Assembly (NCBI GenBank): GCA_947184155.2
Contig: CAMXCT020001672.1
Span: 74,897 to 138,896 of the forward strand
DNA length: 64,000 nucleotides
Direction of reading: 5' to 3'
Source: Cladocopium goreaui
Taxonomy: Eukaryota; Sar; Dinophyceae; Suessiales; Symbiodiniaceae
Shown: piece after piece, positions 31,945 through 41,400 of the stretch
Layout: the number at the start of each line of letters is the position of its first letter
Numbering within the stretch: position 1 is the stretch's first letter
Program-made: the position numbers and the translations under genes
Notes under the pieces: model-generated
Seen by the model: only the letters and a program-made list of their open reading frames with translations
Database searches by the model: none
What the model was told of the DNA's origin: nothing

Positions 31945-34465
31945 AGGTCCAGCGTCTTTTGCTCCGGCAACATCTCCAGAAATGTTTTCTGGTTCTCTTG
32001 ATTCTGTTTGTTTCAATCGAGGCAATGAGCATGATTTTGTGAAGATGCGTCTTGGAGGTCAAGATGTCTTGGTTTGGAAACCGGACAGTATCATAGATGA
32101 TCAGAGTTTGCAAGAGCTTGATTTGGAACAAGGTTTCAAAGGTATGCAAGAGGAGGTTAGGAACTTGGAACACTGCAAGACTGGCTGCATCATCACCCAG
32201 TCAGAACTGGACGACATGAAGAAGGCTGTTCCGAACCTTCGTTTGATCCAGTCAAGGTGGGTTGCAGCTTACAAAAGCAGTGAGAGGGTTCGAACCAGGA
32301 TTGTTGCGAAGGACTTCAATCGTGGCTCCTCAGCTAGATCTTTGGGATTTAGCAGTCCGACTCCTTCAATCGAGAGTGTCCATTTGGTACTTGCGATGGC
32401 AGCGACACGGAAGATGCTTTTGCGTGCATTGGACGTGAGTCATGCCTTCATGCATAGTCCATTGGGAACTGGTGTACATGTTGTCTTGAAAATGCCGTTG
32501 TCGATTAGCTTTCCATCAGGTGAAGCGACCTACTATTTGCTTGAAAAGGCATTGAACGGGTTACGTGATGCTTCACTGGCATGGTTGCAGCTTTTGACAT
32601 TTACGGTTGAACATGTAGGCCTTTGGTCTGATTCGTTGGAACCATGTGTGTATGGTGGACAGATTGTGAAAGATGGTCATGAAATTGGGTTTTGTTTGTG
32701 TGTTGTGTATGTTGATGACATCTTGTTATTGTCGACCACTAAGGAAGCCGAGGAACATGTGGTTGCAACTTTGTCGTCTGTAGTGCCTGTGAAGACAACT
32801 GGAGAGATCGGAGAAGAGGGAGGATCCCTGACCTTTATTGGTCGTGTCATCAAAAGAGAAAGAGATTCCTCTGAGATCACTCTGGGTGTCGATCCACATT
32901 ATCTTGACTCTACGTTTCTGGATTACGGTGTTACCCGTGGGTCTGAGAATGTTCCTGACATTTCGGGACATCTTGAGAAGACACTCATGGATAGCAACTT
33001 TCAGAAACCTTTGTCAGATGAAGCATACTCACGCTTCAGAAAGGCGTTGGGAAAATTGCTTTGGTTGTCACAGGTGCGTCATGACTTGAAGACATGGATG
33101 TCTGTTCTTGGGACACAGCAAGCGAAACCGATGCACGGAACTGAACAAGCATTGAAAGCAGTTTTGAGATTCTTGTATGTTGACATGCATGCATGCTTGT
33201 GTCTACCGAGCAGAGATGAGACCATCATGAGTCAAGTTGACGATACTCAACTGAGATCAGTCCATCTTCATTCTTTCAGCGACGCTTCACATGCACCGTA
33301 CCGTTTCAACAACCGCAAAGGTGTTAGCGGTGGAGCTGTTTTCTTTGAGAGGTCTTTGGTAAGGTCTCTGAGCCGACAACAGCAAGCTTTGAGCTTGAGT
33401 TCATGTGAGGCAGAACTTTATGGTTTGCAATCAGTGTGTCAAGAAAGTGTTGCGTTTGGAAGACTGGTTCACCGTCTTCTGTTTGCACTTCATGAGATCG
33501 ATGAGCCAGAAGAAGTTGTGATCTGGCTGGAGAGCGATTCAAGCTCCGCATTGCAACTTGTGAGATCCATGGACGTGCCACGACGTTCACGACACATTGA
33601 AATAAGATTGCATTGGTTACGAGAGCAGATGAGAGAGGGTTTGTTGAAATTGAGACACAGAAGTGGTGTTGAAAATCCAGCAGATCTTTTCACTAAATGT
33701 TTGAGTGCTAAAGCTTTCTATAAACATCGTTATGCTCTTGGGATTGTGGTTCCAGATGGTTTGACAGCTGAGTTAGCAGAACTTCGTGAGCTGTGTGTGT
33801 TGCAACAAGTGTTGACTCAGGGTTCTTCAATTGCGATTGTGGAACTGTGTTGTTCGGAACATTCGAACTTGAGAAAAGTCTGTGAAGTTTCAAAGGTCCC
33901 ATACATTGGTGTAGTTGCTAAGGTGCAGAGTTCTGGAACGTTGAGTCGTGTAGTTGTTTGCATTCGACAGTGGAAGAATTCGTCATGTCCACCTTGGGTG
34001 CATATTCATGCATCGACTCCTTGTGGAAGTGGAAGTCCGCTTCGCAATTTCAATCCGGACTCAGTCACTGAAAAGGACCAGGAATGGGATGAGATCATCA
34101 ACGCGATTGGTGGTTACTTCAAACATGCGGACTCATGTTCGTTTGAGCTTCCAGAACGAAATACCATTTGGTCCCGACCTGAGACAGTGAATCTTTTGCA
34201 GAGTTTTGACATGAGACATGAGGCTTTGGTGAGGTTGTGCAAGACTGGATGTCAGAACAAGGATGGTATTCCGATTGGAAAGACATTGAAGTTTGTTTCC
34301 AATTCAGCTTGGTTTGCATTAAATCTTCACTCCAAACTTTCAACATGCACGTGTCAGACACATGCAGAACTTTATCAAATCAACTATACTGAAACAGCGT
34401 TTTACAACCGAAAGTTGGCAAGATACATTTTGATTGCGGTCAAACATGCTTCGAAGAAGAGTTGA
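31890..34465 (+). CDS. copia-1 RT, RNase H and C-terminal methyltransferase-like domain
   Basis: The open frame spans 31,724-34,465; coding is convincing from about 31,890. RT: RWVAAYKSSERVRTRIVAKD, ALDVSHAFMHSPLG (first palm Asp) and CVVYVDDILLL (YVDD, 32,708). RNase H: HSFSDASHAPY (33,278), SLSSCEAELYGLQ, IWLESDSSSAL and HRSGVENPADLFTK. Normal copia pol ends here. Instead about 230 more residues follow with IAIVELCCSEHSNLR, HIHASTPCGSGSP (34,003-34,032) and SFELPERNTIW, which align block by block with motifs I, IV and VI of the C5-methyltransferase-like domain in the 49-58 kb element. The Cys of the PC motif is kept; motif VI Asn is not. Confidence 0.85.
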
Positions 34466-34804
34466 ATTTGCGTTTGAAAGGGGGCCCTGTGACAGAGAGA
34501 GACAGAAGTTGGATCCACGTTTCGTTTCATTTCGTTTCATTTCTGTTTGCACGTTGTTTTCAAACAAACGTTGCCAAAGACAAACAGGAGTTTTCACGAT
34601 GTTTCATCTTGTGCAGAGTTTTGTTGCGCGATGCTGTAAGATGCAGTGTGTGTGCGCAGTGCAGAACAATCTGAAAGGCCACTGATCCTATCACACTTGT
34701 GATGGCGGTTCGACCCTTCGTTTCACGTTCTAGGTTGATTGCTCCTAAGAGTTTAGCCACGGTCTAGTGCTTTTTCACTACCGGACGCGGTTTGGTTTGT
34801 AGCC

Positions 34805-35386
34805 ATGGCCAAGTCTGGATGGACAGATGAGGATGAGAAGGCTTTGCTTGCTCTTCTTCAGAAGAAGTGGAACAGTGGAAATTCAGGGTCAGGCTATGCA
34901 GCCGGATCCAGTGTTTTGACTCCTTTGGAGAGTCAAGGAGCAATGACAGATGGAAGCAAGCGACTTCGTGAGGCTCTGGATGATGATGAATTCGATGTGA
35001 TTTCTTCGGCAGCTGAACCTTTGAATGCACAGTTGCCTGTCATGCCTATCCCAATCTTTCCTGGGATCGCCGACAAGGTTCTTGATCAGCTTACTGCTGA
35101 TTTGGTACCTGAAGGCATGAGTTTTCGAGATTGGAGCAGAACGAAGTTTGCGTTTGGAAAGTTTGCCAATGAAGGTAAAACATACCGTGAGGTATATGTC
35201 GATGATGAGATGGCAGGATATTGCAAATGGAGTATGTGTCACCTGGGAAACAAGAGTACAGGTCCAATTGCAAAGGATTGGTATTCTTTTCTCTGCGCAT
35301 GTAAGGTTGTGGAGGACTCTGGAAAGGTTGGAAAGCCAAAGGGTTGCTTCACTGGAACTTCAGTGCAGAGGCAGTTGGGTGATTGA
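34805..35386 (+). CDS. copia-1 accessory ORF with ExoX-like C-terminal motif
   Basis: An intact 193-codon ORF lies between pol and the 3' LTR, where env or other accessory genes lie in some LTR elements. The ATG at 34,805 has an ACC-like context (AGCCATGG). The N-terminus is acidic/basic (TDEDEKALLALLQKKW). The second half contains FRDWSRTKFAFGKFANEGKT, then YREVYVDDEMAGYCKWSM, the GK(Y/F)-K-T-Y-EV-D-Y-W pattern seen in the C-terminal domain of exodeoxyribonuclease X-like and DUF3820-like proteins. I recall similar domains repeated in Symbiodiniaceae predicted proteins. No signal peptide or membrane segment is seen, so it is not an envelope protein. Role unknown. Confidence 0.7.
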   Translation: MAKSGWTDEDEKALLALLQKKWNSGNSGSGYAAGSSVLTPLESQGAMTDGSKRLREALDDDEFDVISSAAEPLNAQLPVMPIPIFPGIADKVLDQLTADLVPEGMSFRDWSRTKFAFGKFANEGKTYREVYVDDEMAGYCKWSMCHLGNKSTGPIAKDWYSFLCACKVVEDSGKVGKPKGCFTGTSVQRQLGD

Positions 35387-35553
35387 GAATATCTTCATTG
35401 GTGCAAAGACGAGGAAAGACTATGAGCTGGTTGTTCATTGGAGGGTGGACAACGGGACAATTCGTATTATATGTATTGACCTGCTAAGCTTTAGCGATAC
35501 GTGCTGAAGTCTGGATGGGTTACAGCGTATACCTATGGAATGGAGTTCATCTC

Positions 35554-35562
35554 AAAAGGGGG
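35554..35562 (+). promoter_or_regulatory. copia-1 polypurine tract
   Basis: AAAAGGGGG abuts the 3' LTR, the expected primer for plus-strand DNA synthesis. Confidence 0.85.
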
Positions 35563-36403
35563 TGTGAAAATTTGACATCTGTGGTGAGATGAATCCATTG
35601 GTATTTTCTGCATTGGAAGAAGTGAATTTGGTTTTCATCTTGATGATGAGCTCAACCGTGATGGTTGACATCGTATTTGCACGTTTCATGTTTTGCACGT
35701 TTTATTGGAGATGACGAAACCCAACAACGATATACTTTTCGTCTTCTTTGAGTACTTTGATTGCACGGACAACATTGTGAGGATTTGAATTCGTATAGTG
35801 ACATGGAAAATCAAACCATTTTCCATATACTTTGCTTTAGTTTTGTCGACAGAATCATCGCAGAAGTGCACGAAGGAATCGTGAGAAGATCGTAGAATTC
35901 ATTTTGTGACTTCGGAAGAAGGAACTTTGTTTGACATTGATTGGAGAAGTGTAGTTTGTTTTGTCTCTCAATGATGATAGCGAGAGCAACGTTCTGAAAG
36001 GCATTCAGAACTGGAGTTGCTAACAGATCTGAGGGAGACATCATGAATCATGTTTTGGTGCTTGAAATGTTTCAACGTTTTTCAAACACTCAAACTTATT
36101 TAAACAAACAAACCATGTCTTGATGTAAAGACTTTTTGTGAGGACATGTGTTTTTGATCGCTTTTGTGAAGTTAGCAGAAAGATGCTGACTGGCGACTCC
36201 GCATCATTTTGTGTCAAGGCGTGACACACCAACAAGAACCATAGCGACATGAGCAAGATATCTTTCTCCTTGTGCTTGTGTGTTTGGTAAAAGTGGCTGA
36301 GCTCTGGGAGTGGTTGACTTGGTAGCGTGGACGGTTCTAGTGAGTTAAGGACGACGTCCTGGACGCTGACCCAAGGGTTTCGAAGGTTGCGGTACCTTCT
36401 GCA
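35563..36403 (+). repeat. copia-1 3' LTR (841 bp)
   Basis: Near-identical to 25,960-26,801 with the three differences noted there. It is followed by AGCGG. Confidence 0.95.
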
Positions 36404-37621
36404 AGCGGTCTTAATGCTTTCTCTGCGCAGGCTATGGTAGACGGGCGGGATCATCATGCCGGCACAAAGACTGTGATAAACTGCACGTTCCAAATGACCT
36501 GCAAATTTTGCGGCTTGACTTCAGGCGTGATGCATCTTACCTGACCATCGATCACTCTGGTGTATGATTCAGCGCGGTCGAAGGATGCTGTGACTTTAAG
36601 GCCTAGGTACAGTTCCCTAAATCAGTATTCCTTGAGCATCATAAAGGAAAGGTGAGGTGCTCTCACTTCCAATACGTGCGAGGCTGGCATTAGAAGAGTG
36701 ACCATGAATTCAGCTAAAAATTCAATCATTTTGGCTTCAAGTTTGGGGAGGATCGCTTGAACTGCTCGTAGTGCACCCACGATGTCCGGGACATGCTTGC
36801 GTGAGGGCAATCCAACTGTTCGCTTGGCATACTCGTCAGCAAAGTAAAGTCTGCACAACTTTGAGACCCACTGGCTCGGTTTCTCCATGTCTATGGTGAT
36901 CTTAGCCAGGGGCCATGGGTCTGGGAGCAGGTCCTACCGTGCCTTTGCTTTTTTGCATGTGGGTGCGGGCGGCACTATGCACTGCTTGGATGGTGGTCTC
37001 ATATTGACTGACCATGGCTCTTAAGTACTTGCATGCGCGGACAGCTGCTCTTCTTGTGTTTGGCCCGTCTTCGGGCTGGTTCTTGGCAGCTACTGCAAGG
37101 ATGTCTCTCGCCTCTTCTTCTGGCGACCGTTTGGGTTCCGTGTCAGGTGCAGGTGCATTGAGAGCGGTACCTTGGACTGGCGCTTCTTTTGCGCGCGGCA
37201 AGTGGTCTGGGATTGGTAACTTCGGGTGTAATCGCCATCCATCAAAGAAGTATATGCCAGGCAAGGACAGGATCTCCTGTTCTGGGCCCGACTGTGCTAC
37301 TATGTTCCCGCTACGTGCTTTGTACAGTCCTGAGGGTAGGCACACGTAGGTGGGAGAGGGTGTGCGATCGGCAGCGTAGGCATATAGGACAACTTCAGAG
37401 AAAGGGAGATCTTGCTCGGGGAGCCACTTGTGTTGAGTTCGGAACGCTTGGTACCTTTGGGCTCCCATGTAGGGCGCACCCTGGGCGGTACCCTTTCCAC
37501 CACATAGGATGTACACGGTCTCCCGGTGTTTTCGCTCGCCAAAAAGGCGGCAACCCGCAGAAGCAAGCAACACCAGACCGTTAATGTCTTTGTCCAATGT
37601 GGCCTGCGAAGGTTCCCACAT
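36404..37621 (-). pseudogene. ORF-B, upstream half (broken hypothetical gene)
   Basis: The minus-strand ATG at 37,621 (MWEPSQATLDKDINGLVLL) lies inside the inner direct repeat and opens 239 codons to a TAA at 36,902. The frame then shifts (PLAKITIDMEKPSQW) and runs to a TGA at 36,622. It stays readable in the same frame beyond that TGA (RELYLGLKVTASFDRAE), and shifts again into RRESIKTA at the copia-1 junction. Recognisable features are VYILCGGKGTAQGAP, LPGIYFFDGWRLHP and a helical region TRRAAVRACKYLRAMVSQYE. No known domain was identified. It needs two frame repairs, one stop removal and excision of copia-1 to be whole, so I treat it as broken. Confidence 0.55.
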
Positions 37622-38498
37622 GAGGTACTTCGGTGGGTTGGTTTCTTGTCCACCTTATAACCTCCCCCTTTTAAGGGTGTGGTCCCAACGCAGCACAGCT
37701 CGATCCTTGGTGTAGGACCTTACTGTGGCCTGACTGTACATTAAGCCGAGGTGCTTCTGCCAGAACCTCGACCGCTGGGTGACCCAGTCGATAGCGATCC
37801 CACCCCTCCATGTGACACATACCCGAAAGCATGGGAACACAGGAAGGAGGTCCAGGTTACCCCAGACACCGTGACTACCCTGACATTCGTCACGGAGGAA
37901 CCGACGGTCTGATCCGTGCGGAGCATAGCAACCCTCACACGAACTTTGACCGTTAGCCAGGACACAAACAATGGATCGGAAGTTGAAGCAGTGGTGACAT
38001 CCAATCGTGGCGGGCTAGGCCCCGTTACCCATTCATTTCCTCCGAGTCACCAAGGAGGACGTGGGACCACAACCGAACGACAACCACTACCTGGTCAACA
38101 ACGTACCAAAGAAGTGTACCTGACCCCCCTTTGCATGAACAGCAGTGGAACGAACCGCAGTCCGAACTCAGTGAGTCCACACTCAGGGGTTCACCCAACT
38201 CGCCTGACCATCCCAAAGAGGACCCACTTAGAAGGGTGGGACCCACCTCCGAGTCACCAAGGAGTGGATGGCTCTGTGGCCCGTCGACCACGCAGCACAG
38301 GTTGACACGTCCGAGTCCCCAAGGACAGCACCAACCTGCCGGCTAGGGAGTGTGACGTAACCATGTCCTTTCATGGTTCCAGGTCGAAGAGGTCAACGGG
38401 TATGCACCCATTTATACCCTCACTCAACAACCTTGGGACCCTCGCGGGTCCACGCTCCCTCTTACAGGCTAGGTATCGGGGACCCCATCCCCCTACCC
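37443..38498. repeat. Direct repeat R (1,056 bp) beside the giant ORF
   Basis: About 97% identical by eye to 44,385-45,436, same orientation. On the minus strand it begins GGGTAGGGGGATGGGG, includes the stop codon of the giant ORF, several CCGAGTCACCAAGGA units on the plus strand (near 38,041, 38,250 and 38,310), about 0.88 kb without a long ORF, and then the ATG and first ~60 codons of ORF-B. Homology stops sharply at ACGCTTGG (37,443). Confidence 0.9.
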
Positions 38499-41400
38499 AC
38501 CTGCTTCAACTTCTTGGAGGCGCTCCCTGTTTAGCCATCGTAGGTCTGACCCTCGCACCAATATCAGACGGTATCTCGCTCGCTTCACTTCTTCAGCTTG
38601 CTGGTCGTAGTATTGATTGGCGATTGCAAGGGGAGGGAACTCCCAGGTTGGTGCCGAATTCAGCGACCATCGGCTTAACTGTGCGAGATTCTCTTGAACC
38701 GGGTCAGGGTTAAAGTCTGGCCACCTCCACGTCGTTACTCCTCTCCGGAGGCCCCGGAGGCCGTATGCAATTGTGGCAACCACCTGCGCCATGCCCATGA
38801 GCCCCATCATGTCCAGCGGAGAGACTAGCACTGTTAAGGATTTGGACCGGGTGAGCCCCACGGTGATTCTGCCAAGGCAGTCTTCAGTATCTTCTGTAGG
38901 AGAGCCATTGGAGTAGTATTTAGTGTTGAGAAATCCAATACTGGGCTGAGCTACGATTGATACCTGTGCTGTTCCTCCTGCTGAATTGGCTATTGTTTCG
39001 ACACGCAGGGTGCGAACATAATCCCTTTTGAGCACGGAGCGATTCAAGTTGTTCTTGTGATCAGTTGCGGTGGTCATAGTAAAAAGCCCGTCTGCAAATC
39101 CAGCATTGTGAGGGAAGGGGGTGAGCACCTCTGACACAAGAGTCTCTAAATCTGTCGCTACCAACCCGTTAATCCTAGCATTCGTATCCCAAAGCACTAA
39201 TTGGAACCCTGGTGGCTTGTCGGGAAGTCCTCCCGAGGCAAAACTTCCCAGTTCCCATAGGCCATTGATCTGCCTGCAAAGATCGGGATATCTAACTGCA
39301 ACCACTGCATGGTATGTCACAGGACTAACTCTGGAGCTGGAAGGAAGCATTAACCCCCAAGCATGGATGTCACTCACTCCGGCGGTTTGGGAATTTAAGA
39401 CTGCTTGTATGTCACCAGCCATGGGTAGGAGGGTAGCGGCATGTTGCAAAATCCAGGCAAGGCGCACGAGGGACCGTGGAAAATTTAGAGCGGTACCCTC
39501 TAGCAGTTCTGAGTTCACAAATCGGGAGTGTCGTTGCATATTGGGCTGGGCGGCTTCAAATTGGGCTTTGAGGCCTGGAAGCACAGTGCTGGCTGCTCTG
39601 AGGTCTTCCTCATCCTGCGGCGAGAGGTGACTTGTCCATAGCTGACCTAACGTGGACTGTCCTCGTTTGAGGATTTGACTAAGAGCCGCTAAACCTTCAT
39701 TTGCCGAACCGTCCAGCAGTCGGATCATTGCATCGGCAAGGTTGGCTGGCATGTAATAGTTGCGGTCGCTTCGCAGTCCATGCTTTTTGGCTAGCAGTAG
39801 TTGTCGTGACCTTTTTGCGTTGCGAGCTGCCCGATCGATGCCGCCAGGTGTCTGCTCAGAGTCTCCTGTCCACAAGACCAGAGGTTGCTGTTTCAGCAGG
39901 CTGATAACTGCAATCTCGCGGTCAGTACCATACTGCTGGCCTTCATCAATGACCAGGAGGGAGAGCTCTTGCATAAAACTACCCATTGTGGACCATTGCA
40001 TGGTAAGATCCTGGGCTACCGTTCCCCCGGTGGCTAAAATTAACTGACACTTGTTCAGCATTTGCCTTCTTTCTCTCGGGTGGATATCGAATTTCGTGTG
40101 GGAGTAACTGCTTTTGTTGCGCTCTTGGTCTCCCACCAGCCTACCTATGCGCCCAAACACCCCCGACGGGGGGTCGAGCCATAGGAGGAGATCAGCAAAG
40201 GATCTAGTGCCGGAGTTCTCTTTACAAATGAACAGTATTTTGAGGCTGTCGGTATTGTCGATTTCAATCAAGGCCAGGATGAGGATTGCCATCGATTTCG
40301 ACTTGCCTGCTCCGAACAGTCCTTGGATACACAGATCTAGCCGATTGGTGAGCAACGCCATTGTCACTGCGCAGAGTGTGCCTAAAACATGTCCGTCAAT
40401 CTCAGCGGCAAAGGATAGCGCCGTGGAGCGGGTCCAGGGGTGACGCTCGCCCTCTACGTGACATGGAATTAGCACTAGACGTAGCAACTGGCCGCACAAA
40501 TGCAAGAAATGTGATCTTTTGTTGCCCTCCATTCCTTCCACTGCCGTTTGTACATTATAGATACCTAATCCCAGGTGGTATCTGCACGGGGAGGTTTGCG
40601 CGACAGCGGTAAGCTCTCGGGTAGGCTTAGTACATCCGAACATCCACATTGTATGTAGGAAGAAGGTCTTTGGGACCGGGCTTTTCTGTCCCTGGACGGT
40701 CGCATCAATGGGGTCCAGGTGCTGGCCGGAGGCACTATACCAGTCTTGGAGGGCTTCGAGTTGTTCCTTTGCAAAAAATTCAATGGCTGGTCCTGACAGG
40801 AAAGCGACTTCGATGAATTTGGGGTTGCACTGTCTATATATGCGTGAGGCAGCTAGCTCATCCTTTTTTTTGGATGCGCGCGGCGTGATGGCTAGGACCA
40901 AGCCAAACAGGATTTGAAGGTCATCTCCGTCATCAGCTGGTGCTTCTGCTGTACCTACCATGGCAATAAGTCTACCCGTGCCAATGGGGCTGACTTTGTG
41001 ATGGTGTGCATCGCTGGCTAGTAGGCTGAACACTTCAGTTTTACCCAGGCTTGGATGTCGGAACGCGAATGCATCTTGTCCGCCTTTGACTTTCCAGTGT
41101 CCAAACTCGCTACCTTTGAAGAGAAATTCAAGGGCGATGGGTTGCGATGGTTGCCGGACAGGTCCTGCACTTTGCATCGTTAACCCTGTTTCATTATAGC
41201 CTTCATTGGGGCTGAGCATGGGCAAATAATAATCTAACATGTAGACAGTCATGGGCAATTGCAAGGTGCCAAGGAAATGTTGTACCATGGTGGTATAGTT
41301 GAGCAGCTTGGTCCTTGAGGAGATGGTGACTGTTGCCAACGTGGCTAAGTATTGGGTTGCCTCTTGCTCAGTTTTGACCTCCGAGTTATGGGCAGCAATG

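Larger units (their letters stand above)
25960..36403 (+). mobile_element. Ty1/copia-type LTR retrotransposon copia-1
   Basis: A complete 10,444-bp element: TG...CA LTRs, a 5-bp target duplication AGCGG (25,955-25,959 and 36,404-36,408), a tRNA primer-binding site immediately after the 5' LTR, a polypurine tract just before the 3' LTR, and pol in copia order (protease, integrase, RT, RNase H). The two LTRs differ by two substitutions and one indel, so insertion is recent. The coding region has about four frame changes. Unusual parts are seven Cys-rich repeats before the protease, a methyltransferase-like C-terminus and an extra ORF before the 3' LTR. Confidence 0.95.
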
